Origin: Alistipes sp.
Lineage (GTDB): Bacteria > Bacteroidota > Bacteroidia > Bacteroidales > Rikenellaceae
Direction of reading: 5' to 3'
DNA length: 64,000 nt
Assembly (NCBI GenBank): GCA_017559615.1
Contig: JAFYRB010000051.1
Coordinates: 1 to 64,000, forward strand
Shown here: piece by piece, positions 8,709 to 17,761 of the stretch
How the letters are laid out: each line of letters begins with the position of its first letter
Numbering within the stretch: the first letter of the stretch is position 1
The notes under the pieces: model-generated
What the model was told of the DNA's origin: nothing
Databases searched by the model: none
What the model saw: the letters and a program-made list of their open reading frames with translations, nothing else
Position numbers and translations under genes: made by a program

Positions 8709-8729
8709 GTATATTAAAACGATAAAAAC

Positions 8730-9839
8730 GTGAGGTTAATACCGTCGATACCAGGATATAGAACTCTTGACCGTTATATCCTCAAGAAGTTCCTAAAGAC
8801 CTATGTCTTTGGTCTTTTGATGATGTCGGTTATCATCGTTGTGTTCGACTACGTAGAGCGTGTTGACGACTTTACGGAGTTGCACGCACCGATGGATGCC
8901 ATCATCTTCGACTATTATATGAACTTCATACCCCATCTGGTTAACCAGTTTAGTGCGCTGTTTACCTTCATCTCGGTAATCTTCTTCACCTCGAAGCTGG
9001 CAATGCAGACCGAGATTGTGGCGATACTCTCGGGTGGTGTGAGCTTCAGACGCTTGATGTGGCCATATATGCTTGGCGCGGGCATTATTGCAGCGTTGAG
9101 CTTGTCGCTTTCGCTGTGGATTATCCCTGAAGGTCAGAAGGATAGCGTTGCATTTCAGCAGAAGTATTTCAAGGGTAATCAACTTCTGGACTACGACGAG
9201 CATATCTATCGACAGTTGGAGCCTGGAACCTTTGTATATGTTCGTGGCTATTCGCAGCATATTGAGCGTGTGCCATTCTTTGCTATCGAGCGATACGAGG
9301 ATTCGAATATGGTCGAGGTGCTAAACGCCGCAAGTGCCTCGTTCGACGAGGAGTCGGGACGTTGGACTGCACCACGTTATGTTATCTATCGCCGCACCGA
9401 GGATGGCTCGCTTGGTTATGAGCAGTTTCGAAATCTTGATACGCTTATCAATCTCGATGTCAGGGAGTTGGTAGATACAAAGGGCCTTGTTAAGACACTC
9501 ACCTACGAGGAGCTTAACGAGTTCCTTGTGCAGCAGAGCGAGAAGGGTTCGGATGACCTATTCCTTATCGAGGTGGAGCGTCACACGCGCTTCTCGTATG
9601 CCTTCTCAACCTTCATCCTTACGATTATCGGCGTGTCGATAGCCTCGCGTAAGGTGCGTGGAGGTATGGGTATGCACATTGGTTTGGGTATTGCGCTATG
9701 TTTTACATACATTATGCTTGGTCGAGTATTCGAGCAGATTGCCCTCAGTGGTAGTATGCCACCGTGGTTGGGAGTCTGGTTACCGAACTTCATCTTCTTA
9801 TTCATAGCACTCTACGTTTACATTAAAGCACCTAAATAA
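8730..9839 (+). CDS. LptF/LptG-family lipopolysaccharide export permease
   Basis: A 369-residue inner-membrane protein of the YjgP/YjgQ family, one half of the LptB2FG transporter that extracts lipopolysaccharide from the inner membrane. It has the N-terminal coupling-helix region RYILKKFLKTYVFG, an initial group of hydrophobic segments (about residues 20-120), a periplasmic jellyroll-like region (about 130-285) and three C-terminal hydrophobic segments. The start is GTG at 8730. It is followed after one base by the mqnE fusion gene. Whether it plays the LptF or the LptG role cannot be decided here. lptC lies separately at 21174-22169. Confidence 0.88.
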   Translation: MRLIPSIPGYRTLDRYILKKFLKTYVFGLLMMSVIIVVFDYVERVDDFTELHAPMDAIIFDYYMNFIPHLVNQFSALFTFISVIFFTSKLAMQTEIVAILSGGVSFRRLMWPYMLGAGIIAALSLSLSLWIIPEGQKDSVAFQQKYFKGNQLLDYDEHIYRQLEPGTFVYVRGYSQHIERVPFFAIERYEDSNMVEVLNAASASFDEESGRWTAPRYVIYRRTEDGSLGYEQFRNLDTLINLDVRELVDTKGLVKTLTYEELNEFLVQQSEKGSDDLFLIEVERHTRFSYAFSTFILTIIGVSIASRKVRGGMGMHIGLGIALCFTYIMLGRVFEQIALSGSMPPWLGVWLPNFIFLFIALYVYIKAPK

Positions 9840-9840
9840 T

Positions 9841-12006
9841 ATGTTGAATATTAACGATATATCGGATGCAGTTCGCCGCGGTGAACGTATCTCTATGCAG
9901 GAGGCTCTGAAGCTATGGCGTGAGGCTCCATTGTGGTTGCTTGGCGAGCTTGCTACGGCACGTAAGCGTAAGGCGAGTGGACAGGCGGTCTACTACAACC
10001 GTAACGTTCATCTCGAGCCTACGAACATCTGCCTCTTCAATTGTGAGTTCTGCTCGTTCCGCCGTAGGGAGGGCGATGCCGATGCGTGGTATATGTCGCT
10101 CGACGAGGTTGAGGCACGTGCCAAGGAGCTTCAGGGTACGGATATTACGGAGGTACATATCGTGGGCGGTGTACATCCGAAGCACGATTTGGATACCTAC
10201 TGCGCTATGATTCACCGAGTTAAGAGCGCACTTCCACACGTTACCGTAAAGGCGTATACTGCTGTTGAAATCTTCTATATGATACGTCACGCAGGTGTGA
10301 CGGTTGTCGAGGGTTTGCGTCGTCTTAAGGAGGCGGGTATGGAGTGTATCCCTGGCGGTGGCGCGGAGATTTTCGATACCGAGCTACGTCAGAAGATATG
10401 TCCAGATAAGTGTAGTGCCGAGGAGTGGTTGGCGGTGCATCGTGCGGCGCATAATATGGGTATTGCTACCAACTGCACAATGCTCTATGGCCATATAGAG
10501 ACCCTTGAGCAGCGTGTAGACCATCTCAATAGATTGCGTGAGTTGCAGGATGAGGCTCCAGGCTTCGATGCCTTCATTCCGCTAAAGTACCATAGCCGTG
10601 GTAATCGTATGTCGGAGGCTGGTGAGTGTAGCGTTGAGGATGACCTCAGGATGATTGCCATCAGCCGTATCTTCCTCGATAACATCCCACATATCAAGGC
10701 ATATTGGGTATCGTACGGCAAGGCTACTACGGAGATGGCGCTGATGTTTGGTGCGGATGATATCGACGGTACGATTGGCGACACCACGAAGATTTACTCT
10801 ATGGCGGGTGGCGTGGCACGTCCTACGATGAGCGTCGAGGAGTTGGAGGCTATGGTCGTAGCGGCGGGATATCGCCCTGTGGAGCGTGACTCGCACTATA
10901 ATGCTGTGGAGCGCAACGAGGTGCCACAACCAGCGGTTAAGGAGGCGAAGCCTAAGGCGAAGGTGACGTTTGTAGATTTGATTAGTAAGAGAGAGGCGGA
11001 GCCTACTGCGCCCAAACAGGAAGAAGTTAATAATGTGATAGTTATGCATAAATCAAAGGGAGAGACAAAACCCCAGCGCGTCGCAGCACCAAGGGGTAAT
11101 GAGAGTTTCATCACGCGTGCCAAGAAATTCTATGGCCTATACCCAATAATCTCGCACCTGATACTTATCGGTATCTTTGGCTTGTTGTTGCTCGCGGGAT
11201 TGTACGTTGGCTTGAAGCGTGGCACGCGCCTCGGCTCGGAGATTGAGGTTCCTAATCTGCTCGGTATGAATATCGAAGAGGTGAGAGCATTGGCCGAGAA
11301 GGAGGATATAAATATCGTTGTGCGTGACTCGATTTTCGACGTTGACCTCCCTGGAGGTACGGTTGTCGACCAGTTGCCACGCACCTCTACCGTTCGCAAC
11401 GTAACCGTGAAGCCTGGCCGTAAGGTTTATGTTACTATCAACGCCTATGGCCGTCGTATGGTGGATGTGCCTTATGTCGCGAAGCAGACTCTGCGTCAGG
11501 CACTTAACCAGATTGAGCGTTCGGGATTGAGCGTTGCAAAGCTCTCCTATGAGCCGGATATGACCTCTACGGATTATGTTCTCGCGCAGTACGTAGGACG
11601 CAAGGAGATTCACCCTACAACAAGTGCGAAGTATCCCGTAGGTACGGGCGTGACGCTTAAGGTTAGCTATCGTCGTGATGAGCAGCAGGCATATGCTCCA
11701 CGCCTTGTAGGTCTATCGTTGCAGCAGGCAAAGAGCGTGTTGTGGGATAGTGGTCTTAATGTGGGTAAGGTGGTCTACGATGATAGTGTCGAGGATATCA
11801 TCTCGCAGCGTAAGGCGAGGGTATATCGTCAGTCGAAGTCGATTGGCTCGATGCTTAATCGTGGTGCGGAGGTTACGCTATACCTAAGCTGTGATGAGAA
11901 GCTTGTGGACTCTATGAATATCCTCGCTTCGAAGGAGTTGAAAAACATTGAGACACAGCGCCGTAAGGCTCTTGAGGCCGAGAACCAAAACAGTGATTCA
12001 GAGTAA
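9841..12006 (+). CDS. mqnE: Aminofutalosine synthase (MqnE) fused to a membrane PASTA-domain protein
   Basis: A 721-residue open frame joining two proteins. Residues 1-360 are a radical SAM aminofutalosine synthase of the futalosine menaquinone pathway, with the iron-sulfur motif CLFNCEFC (Cys64, Cys68, Cys71), GGGAEIFD and YSMAGG. Residues about 365-430 form a charged linker (repeated KPKAK, SKREAE). One membrane segment follows (about 434-457), then three PASTA domains (about 468-536, 540-612, 614-690) and a Glu/Gln-rich tail. Bacteroidota often encode a separate PASTA protein beside an RluD-like gene, exactly the context here (RluD six bases downstream). An internal ATG at 11044 (residue 402, MHKSKGE) could start a separate PASTA protein, but no stop codon separates the two parts. 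Confidence 0.85.
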   Translation: MLNINDISDAVRRGERISMQEALKLWREAPLWLLGELATARKRKASGQAVYYNRNVHLEPTNICLFNCEFCSFRRREGDADAWYMSLDEVEARAKELQGTDITEVHIVGGVHPKHDLDTYCAMIHRVKSALPHVTVKAYTAVEIFYMIRHAGVTVVEGLRRLKEAGMECIPGGGAEIFDTELRQKICPDKCSAEEWLAVHRAAHNMGIATNCTMLYGHIETLEQRVDHLNRLRELQDEAPGFDAFIPLKYHSRGNRMSEAGECSVEDDLRMIAISRIFLDNIPHIKAYWVSYGKATTEMALMFGADDIDGTIGDTTKIYSMAGGVARPTMSVEELEAMVVAAGYRPVERDSHYNAVERNEVPQPAVKEAKPKAKVTFVDLISKREAEPTAPKQEEVNNVIVMHKSKGETKPQRVAAPRGNESFITRAKKFYGLYPIISHLILIGIFGLLLLAGLYVGLKRGTRLGSEIEVPNLLGMNIEEVRALAEKEDINIVVRDSIFDVDLPGGTVVDQLPRTSTVRNVTVKPGRKVYVTINAYGRRMVDVPYVAKQTLRQALNQIERSGLSVAKLSYEPDMTSTDYVLAQYVGRKEIHPTTSAKYPVGTGVTLKVSYRRDEQQAYAPRLVGLSLQQAKSVLWDSGLNVGKVVYDDSVEDIISQRKARVYRQSKSIGSMLNRGAEVTLYLSCDEKLVDSMNILASKELKNIETQRRKALEAENQNSDSE

Positions 12007-12012
12007 CATAGA

Positions 12013-13110
12013 ATGGAGAATAAGCACTATATTGAGGATGAGGAGTTGATGGTCGATGTGGATATCGACGCTCAGGAGGGTGATGGCGAAGGCGACGAGA
12101 TGTATGAGCACTTTGCCGTTACGGTGGATAAGGGACAGTCGCAGATGCGTCTTGATAAGTACCTTACAATTCGCCTTGAAAATACCTCACGTAACCGCAT
12201 ACAGATGGCTGCCGACGGCGGAAATATCCTCGTAAATGGCAAGCCTCAGAAGTCGAGCTATAAGATTAAGCCCCTCGACCAGATATCTATCGTGATGCCA
12301 TATCCTCGTCGCAAGGAGGAGATTGTGCCAGAGAATATTCCGTTGGATATCGTCTACGAGGATGATGATATCATCGTGGTAAACAAGGCTGCGGGTATGG
12401 TTGTTCACCCTGGTGTGGGTAACCATAGCGGTACGCTTGTTCACGCACTCTCGTATCACCTTAAGCACCTTGAGATGTTTAGCGAGGGTAATGCCCGCGC
12501 GGGCCTTGTGCATCGTATCGATAAGGATACCTCGGGATTGCTCGTTGTGGCGAAGAATGAGAAGGCTCACGCACACCTCGCAAAGCAATTTTTTGACCAT
12601 ACTATCTATCGCCGTTATGTGGCTCTCGTATGGGGCAATCTTGCTGAGGATGAGGGTACTATCATAGGTCATATCGGCCGTAACCCGAAGGATAGAATGC
12701 AGATGTTCGTATTCCCTGATGGAGAGGAGGGTAAGCACGCAGTGACACACTTCAAGGTGTTGCGACGTTATAGCTACGTGTCGCTGGTGGAGTGTCGTTT
12801 GGAGACAGGCCGTACGCACCAGATTCGTGTGCATATGTCGTGGCAGGGACACCCGCTCTTTAATGATGAGCGTTATGGTGGCGACCGCATCCTTAAGGGT
12901 ACGACATTCCAGAAGTATAAGCAGTTTATCGAGAACTGCTTCAAGCTCATACCTCGTCAGGCGCTCCACGCACGTGCCTTGGGCTTCATACACCCAACAA
13001 CGGGCAAATATGTGCAGTTTGAGTCGGAGATGCCTGAGGATTTGAAGGCTGTACTCCAGAAGTGGGAGGGCTATACAGCCTCTACGGGTTTGGATTTGGA
13101 TGAGATTTAA
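12013..13110 (+). CDS. rluD: RluD-like large-subunit rRNA pseudouridine synthase
   Basis: A 365-residue RluA-family enzyme that isomerises uridines in 23S rRNA. An acidic N-terminal extension of about 35 residues precedes an S4 RNA-binding domain (LDKYLTIRLENTSRNRIQMA), and the catalytic motif HRIDKDTSGLLV places the nucleophile at Asp170. GRTHQIRVHM, the second conserved block, is also present. The layout (S4 plus catalytic domain) fits the RluC/RluD branch; the RluD label rests on general resemblance and on the neighbouring PASTA protein. Starts six bases after the fusion gene, so co-transcribed. Confidence 0.88.
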   Translation: MENKHYIEDEELMVDVDIDAQEGDGEGDEMYEHFAVTVDKGQSQMRLDKYLTIRLENTSRNRIQMAADGGNILVNGKPQKSSYKIKPLDQISIVMPYPRRKEEIVPENIPLDIVYEDDDIIVVNKAAGMVVHPGVGNHSGTLVHALSYHLKHLEMFSEGNARAGLVHRIDKDTSGLLVVAKNEKAHAHLAKQFFDHTIYRRYVALVWGNLAEDEGTIIGHIGRNPKDRMQMFVFPDGEEGKHAVTHFKVLRRYSYVSLVECRLETGRTHQIRVHMSWQGHPLFNDERYGGDRILKGTTFQKYKQFIENCFKLIPRQALHARALGFIHPTTGKYVQFESEMPEDLKAVLQKWEGYTASTGLDLDEI

Positions 13111-13131
13111 TAACTTAACAACTAAGAAGCG

Positions 13132-14943
13132 ATGTTTCTACCAACAACAACGAAAGAGGTCGAGGCTCGAGGATGGGATGAATTGGATGTTATCATCTTC
13201 TCGGGCGATGCTTATATAGACCACCCAGCCTTTGGCCCTGCGGTTATTGGCCGTATCCTCGAGGCGGAGGGCTATCGTGTGGCTATCGTGCCACAGCCTA
13301 ACTGGCGTGATGACCTTCGTGACTTTAAGAAGTTGGGTAAGCCACGTCTCTTCTTTGCCGTTACGGCAGGCGCGATGGACTCGATGGTTAACCACTATAC
13401 GGCCAATCTTCGTCTTCGCTCGAACGATGCCTATACCCCTGGTGGTAAGGCAGGCTTCCGCCCCGACCGTACGGTGGATACCTATACGCAGATTCTCAAG
13501 AAGTTGTACCCTCACACGCCTGTGGTTGTGGGAGGTATCGAGGCTTCGCTCCGCCGTTTGACACACTACGACTATTGGAGCAATAGCCTTCAGCGCTCGA
13601 TTCTCGCAACGTCGGGAGCCGATTTGCTGATTTATGGTATGGGTGATAAGCCTATCCGCGAGGTGGCAAAGGCATTGCGTAATGGTTTTAATATGAAGCT
13701 GTTAAGAGGCTTGCGTCAGGTGGGTTTCTTGGCCGATAAGGAGTACGTCGAGCGATTGTATAACCAGAGTAGCAAGGTGCTTAGCTCGTTCGAGGAGTGT
13801 GTCGATGATAAGGCAAAGTTTGGCGAGAACTTTACGGTTGTCGAGACGTTGAGCAATATGATGGAGTGTAACACCACGCTTATCGAGGGCGTGGGGGATA
13901 AGTACGTTGTTATTACACCTCCACACGAGACTCTAACAACCGAGGAGCTTGACCACTCGTTCGACCTTCCTTATGAGCGTGCGCCACACCCTCGCTATAA
14001 GGGTAAGGGCGATATCCCAGCGTGGGAGATGATTAAGCACTCGATAAATATCCATCGTGGCTGCTTCGGTGGTTGCTCGTTCTGTACAATCTCGGCGCAT
14101 CAGGGTAAGTTCATCAACTCGCGCTCCGAGCGCTCAATCCTTGAGGAGGTGAAGCACGTAGTGGCAATGCCAGACTTCAAGGGTTATATCTCGGATATTG
14201 GTGCTCCATCAGCAAATATGTATGGTATGCGCGGTAGGGATGAGAGCCTCTGCAAGAGGTGTAAGCGCCCATCGTGTCTACATCCGAAGCTCTGCCCAAA
14301 TATGAATAACGATCACTCGCGTCTTATCGACCTATATCGCAAAATACGTGAGGTGAAGGGCATCAAGAAGGCCTTTATTGGTAGTGGCATCCGTTACGAT
14401 TTGTTCGATGACTCGAACTACTTTGATATCGTTGTTAAGTATCACACGTCGGGACGTTTGAAGGTGGCTCCCGAGCATACCGAGGATGGTGTGTTGAAGC
14501 TTATGCGTAAGCCTGCGTTCTCGATGTTTGAGGATATGCATCGTAGGTTTAAGCAGATATGTCGCCGCGAAGAGCTTAACTATCAGCTAATTCCATACTT
14601 CATATCGTCGCACCCTGGTTGCACCGAGCGTGATATGCAGGCTTTGGCAGATAAGGTTCTCGGTAAGTTGAACTTTACGTTGGAGCAGGTGCAGGACCTT
14701 ACGCCTACGCCTATGACACTCTCGTCGGTGATGTTCTATATGGGAGAGAATCCTTACGATAAAAAGCCTCTCTATGTTGCTCGTTCGCAGGATGATAAGC
14801 GCCGTCAGAAGAGCTATTTCTTTGGTGGTGAGCTACCTACGGATACGCATCACACAAAGGGCGTGCGTGGCCGTGGTGGTCGCCCACAGCCAAAGGCTCC
14901 ACAGCGTGGCACAGCGCCAAGAGCGAAATCTCGCCGTAGGTAG
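13132..14943 (+). CDS. YgiQ-family radical SAM protein
   Basis: A 603-residue protein of the UPF0313/YgiQ family. It has an N-terminal B12-binding-like region (DVIIFSGDAYIDHPAFG), then a radical SAM core with CFGGCSFC (Cys311, Cys315, Cys318) and the downstream QDLTPTPMTLSSVMFYMG motif of the family. The C-terminus is a basic, Gly/Arg/Lys-rich tail of about 35 residues. Reaction and substrate are unknown for the family as far as I know. It starts 21 bases after the RluD-like gene and ends the plus-strand cluster. Confidence 0.9.
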   Translation: MFLPTTTKEVEARGWDELDVIIFSGDAYIDHPAFGPAVIGRILEAEGYRVAIVPQPNWRDDLRDFKKLGKPRLFFAVTAGAMDSMVNHYTANLRLRSNDAYTPGGKAGFRPDRTVDTYTQILKKLYPHTPVVVGGIEASLRRLTHYDYWSNSLQRSILATSGADLLIYGMGDKPIREVAKALRNGFNMKLLRGLRQVGFLADKEYVERLYNQSSKVLSSFEECVDDKAKFGENFTVVETLSNMMECNTTLIEGVGDKYVVITPPHETLTTEELDHSFDLPYERAPHPRYKGKGDIPAWEMIKHSINIHRGCFGGCSFCTISAHQGKFINSRSERSILEEVKHVVAMPDFKGYISDIGAPSANMYGMRGRDESLCKRCKRPSCLHPKLCPNMNNDHSRLIDLYRKIREVKGIKKAFIGSGIRYDLFDDSNYFDIVVKYHTSGRLKVAPEHTEDGVLKLMRKPAFSMFEDMHRRFKQICRREELNYQLIPYFISSHPGCTERDMQALADKVLGKLNFTLEQVQDLTPTPMTLSSVMFYMGENPYDKKPLYVARSQDDKRRQKSYFFGGELPTDTHHTKGVRGRGGRPQPKAPQRGTAPRAKSRRR

Positions 14944-14966
14944 TGTGTAATAATATGCCGAAGGAG

Positions 14967-14997
14967 TTGTAAGGAAAGAAAAAAAATTATATATTTG
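14967..14997 (+). promoter_or_regulatory. Promoter of the Glu/Ala-rich lipoprotein gene
   Basis: TTG at 14967-14969 and TATATTTG at 14990-14997 with 20 bases between. The leader to the ATG at 15044 is about 40 bases. Confidence 0.7.
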
Positions 14998-15043
14998 TAT
15001 TCGTAAATCGAAATCAATTTCAACAATTAAATAACTAAAAACT

Positions 15044-15469
15044 ATGAAGAAGGTACTATTTTTTGCTGCGATGCTCTCTTTCGCAGTAGCTTGCGGTGGT
15101 GGTGTAAAGAGTGCTAACAACGCTGAGGAGGCAACAGTTGAGGCTCCAGAGGTTGTTGAGGAGGTAGCTCCAGAGGCTGCTGAGGAGGCAGTTCCAGAGG
15201 TTAAGGCTGAGGCTGCTCCAGAGATTCAGGCTAATGAGAAGGCTGAGATGCCAAAGCTTACAGTAAATAAGGTTATCGAGGGTGCTAAGGCTGAGGCTGC
15301 GGAGGTTGCAGAGGAGGTTAAAGAGGAGGCACAGTTCCAGGTAACCGAGATTAAGGAGAAGGTTAAGCTTGAGTCAGCAACAATCGGCAAGGATAAGAAG
15401 AAGAATATTGAGACTAACCTCAAGGTTTCTGAGACTCCAGTTGCTAAGGGCGTTGCAGTTTCAAAATAA
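15044..15469 (+). CDS. Glu/Ala/Val-rich putative lipoprotein
   Basis: A 141-residue protein of unknown function. Residues 1-17 form a signal peptide ending in FAVAC, a lipobox, so it is probably anchored as a lipoprotein. The mature part is low complexity: residues about 25-110 are built from short EAPEVVEEVAPEAAEE-like units, predicted helical and very acidic; the last 30 residues are Lys-rich (GKDKKKNIETNLK). It is a single-gene transcript with its own promoter and terminator. No catalytic motif is visible. It could be a periplasmic spacer or envelope-associated helical rod, which is speculation. Confidence 0.75.
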   Translation: MKKVLFFAAMLSFAVACGGGVKSANNAEEATVEAPEVVEEVAPEAAEEAVPEVKAEAAPEIQANEKAEMPKLTVNKVIEGAKAEAAEVAEEVKEEAQFQVTEIKEKVKLESATIGKDKKKNIETNLKVSETPVAKGVAVSK

Positions 15470-15490
15470 GTAATGCTTAAGAGTAAATAA

Positions 15491-15513
15491 GCCTCCCACG
15501 TGGGAGGCTTTCT
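15491..15513 (+). terminator. Terminator of the Glu/Ala-rich lipoprotein gene
   Basis: A perfect palindrome GCCTCCCACGTGGGAGGC (15491-15508) followed by TTTCTTT, 21 bases after the stop. A second weaker stem (AGAGGG/CCCTCT, 15524-15553) may serve the opposing pfkB-family gene. Confidence 0.85.
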
Positions 15514-15569
15514 TTGTTTAAATAGAGAGGGAAGTCATTTCGGGCCTCCCTCTTTGTTGTTTCGTAGAT

Positions 15570-16574
15570 TTAGAATAGACACTGCTCTTTTCGCACCTGC
15601 TCGACTAATCTCTGAATCTCCTCCCAGGCCTCCTCGCTAAGTGTTGTTCCTACAACCTCGATAACCTTACCCGCGGTGATTGCGCCTATTGTGCCACACT
15701 GGCGGATATTCAAACCCTCGCATAGTGCCGCGAGAAATCCTGCGGCGTAGAAATCGCCTGCACCTGTGGTATCCACACGCTTCGCAGCTGCCATAATGCC
15801 TACCTCGGTGACCTCGCCAAGGTGCTTGATAAGCGCACCCTTCATACCCGTCTTAACGATAGTAAGCTCGCACATACGGCTAATGTAGTTGAGAGCATCC
15901 ATAGCATCTGCATAGCCGCTAAACTCGTGCGCCTCCTCCTCGTTGGCAAAGAGGATATCGACGTACTGCTCCACAAGGCTGTGAAGGAACTCTCTGTTCT
16001 CGCGTACGACGTTGAACGATGCAAGGTCTATGGCAACCTTCAGTCCGCGCTCCTTAGCCTTTGCTATAGTGGTGCGGATAAGGTCGTGATCCTGAACAAG
16101 ATAACCCTCGATATAAAGACAATCATAACCATCAAATACCGCAGCGTCAACGTCCGAGGCCTGAAGCTCTGCCGCAGCACCAAGATGAGTCACAAGGGTG
16201 CGCTCGCCATCCTTCGATACAAGGGATAAGCATCTTCCCGAGGGGTGCGCTGAACGTAGCACGTATGGTGTGACGTTGACGTTGCGTAGCGCCTGAATGT
16301 AGAAGTCGCCCGTAGAATCCTCGCCAACTTTACCGATAAGTCCTACCTCGGTGCCGAGGCGTGCCATAGCGCGTATGGTGTTACCCGCCGAGCCGCCAAG
16401 CGACAGAGAGTATGGACATCCCGCAACGGCCTGAAGCACGTCGCTCTGCATCTGGCTATCTACGAGGCTCATAGAGCCTTTGGCAAGCTGATACTCGCGA
16501 AGAACATCGTCCGAAGAGAGGCTTACGAGCATATCTGTTAGGGCGTTGCCTATGCCTATAACACGTTTAATCAT
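15570..16574 (-). CDS. PfkB-family sugar or nucleoside kinase
   Basis: A 334-residue ribokinase-fold kinase. It has the N-terminal glycine motif GGSAGNTIRAMARLG and the C-terminal signature DTTGAGDFYAAGFLAAL with the catalytic Asp in GAGD. The closest look is to the adenosine-kinase-like PfkB group common in Bacteroidota, but the substrate cannot be fixed from the sequence. It starts 23 bases after the pfkA stop, so the two kinases are likely co-transcribed. Confidence 0.85.
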   Translation of the reverse strand: MIKRVIGIGNALTDMLVSLSSDDVLREYQLAKGSMSLVDSQMQSDVLQAVAGCPYSLSLGGSAGNTIRAMARLGTEVGLIGKVGEDSTGDFYIQALRNVNVTPYVLRSAHPSGRCLSLVSKDGERTLVTHLGAAAELQASDVDAAVFDGYDCLYIEGYLVQDHDLIRTTIAKAKERGLKVAIDLASFNVVRENREFLHSLVEQYVDILFANEEEAHEFSGYADAMDALNYISRMCELTIVKTGMKGALIKHLGEVTEVGIMAAAKRVDTTGAGDFYAAGFLAALCEGLNIRQCGTIGAITAGKVIEVVGTTLSEEAWEEIQRLVEQVRKEQCLF

Positions 16575-16597
16575 CGTTGGGTAGTAGTTTTTTTGAG

Positions 16598-17578
16598 TTA
16601 TATTGATAGAATCTTTACAATCTCCACGTCGTTGCGGTCTATGGTGCTGCTATGTTGCGTAGCCTTCGAGAATGGAACATATACCAAGTCGCCATTCTTG
16701 ATGCCTATCATCACGTTGCGCTGTCCCTCCATAAGTGCTATTATCGCCTGCGCACCCATCTTCGACGCGAGGATGCGGTCGGCAGCAGTAGGGGAGCCGC
16801 CACGTTGCAGGTGTCCAAGAATTGTGACTCGCGCGTCATACTCTGGGAACTCCTCCTTTATACGCTGTGCAAGGCCCATAGCACCTCCCGTCTCTGGGTT
16901 CTCGGCAACAAGCACAATGGCCGAGTTCTTACTCTTGCGGAAGCCGCGGTTTATGAGGTCACCCAGCTGGTCTATCTCGGTCTCCATCTCTGGGATTATC
17001 GCAGCCTCGGCACCTGTAGCTATTGCGCCATTGAGGGCGAGGTAGCCCGCCATATGTCCCATAACCTCGACAAGGAAGAGACGTTCGTGGCTTGTTGCTG
17101 TATCTCGAATTTTATCCACAGCCTCGACGATGGTGTTTAGAGCCGTATCGTAGCCGATGGTCTCATCCGTACCTCCAAGGTCGTTGTCGATAGTACCTGG
17201 TAGGCCAACGATAGGAACGTCATACTCCTCGGCGAAGATACGCGCGCCAGATAGCGAGCCATCGCCACCAATCACTACAAGTGCGTCGATGCCCGCAGCC
17301 TTCATATTTTCGTATGCCTTGGAGCGTCCTTCAGAGGTTGTAAACTCGCGGCAGCGTGCGGTCTTAAGGATAGTGCCTCCCTGCTGGATGATATTGCTAA
17401 CAGACTTTGATGTAAACTCCTCCATTTCGTTGTAAACCAAGCCGTAGTAGCCACGCTTGATGCCCACAACGCGGAGGTTATTATAGATTGCCATACGTGT
17501 TACGGCGCGAATCGCAGCGTTCATACCTGGAGCATCACCGCCCGATGTAAGCAATCCTATGCACTCAATTTTTGCCAT
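16598..17578 (-). CDS. pfkA: ATP-dependent 6-phosphofructokinase
   Basis: A 326-residue glycolytic enzyme that phosphorylates fructose 6-phosphate. It opens with [20 protein letters not shown], has the GGDGS ATP-site motif (the glycine version, indicating ATP rather than pyrophosphate), the catalytic PGTIDNDL block and EVMGHMAG. I choose the ATG at 17578 because family sequence begins there; upstream in-frame codons to 17647 overlap a terminator. Full length for the bacterial family. Followed by the PfkB-family kinase. Confidence 0.96.
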   Translation of the reverse strand: MAKIECIGLLTSGGDAPGMNAAIRAVTRMAIYNNLRVVGIKRGYYGLVYNEMEEFTSKSVSNIIQQGGTILKTARCREFTTSEGRSKAYENMKAAGIDALVVIGGDGSLSGARIFAEEYDVPIVGLPGTIDNDLGGTDETIGYDTALNTIVEAVDKIRDTATSHERLFLVEVMGHMAGYLALNGAIATGAEAAIIPEMETEIDQLGDLINRGFRKSKNSAIVLVAENPETGGAMGLAQRIKEEFPEYDARVTILGHLQRGGSPTAADRILASKMGAQAIIALMEGQRNVMIGIKNGDLVYVPFSKATQHSSTIDRNDVEIVKILSI

Positions 17579-17645
17579 ATATCTTATCTGAATAATTCTT
17601 GGGTTAAAGGTACTAAAAATATGCCAGATTCTTGTTGCTGTATAC

Positions 17646-17673
17646 AAAAAAAGCCACCCTAAATTGGGTGGCT
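17646..17673 (-). terminator. Terminator of the PpiD-like gene
   Basis: On the minus strand AGCCACCC and GGGTGGCT form a stem followed by seven T residues, about 90 bases beyond the PpiD-like stop. The 17674-17761 stretch holds only a C7 run and nothing recognisable. Confidence 0.8.
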
Positions 17674-17761
17674 CTTGCCTTTATATGTGGAGGTGTCATC
17701 TCGCAGCATCACTCGCAAAATCTCTCTGCTCGATGCCCGTTACTCGCCCCCCCTTGGATTA

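Noticed and set aside
12187..12993. 268-codon open frame opposite the RluD-like gene
   Set aside because: It mirrors a convincing pseudouridine synthase; GAG/CTC-rich codon use in this genome opens long antisense frames. No signal or family motif in the product.
15123..15345. Glu/Ala repeats as a CRISPR-like or tandem DNA repeat
   Set aside because: The repetition is at the protein level with imperfect DNA units; there are no regular spacers.
17742..17760. C7 homopolymer near the PpiD-like stop as a possible frameshift site
   Set aside because: It lies outside the coding region, so it does not affect either gene.
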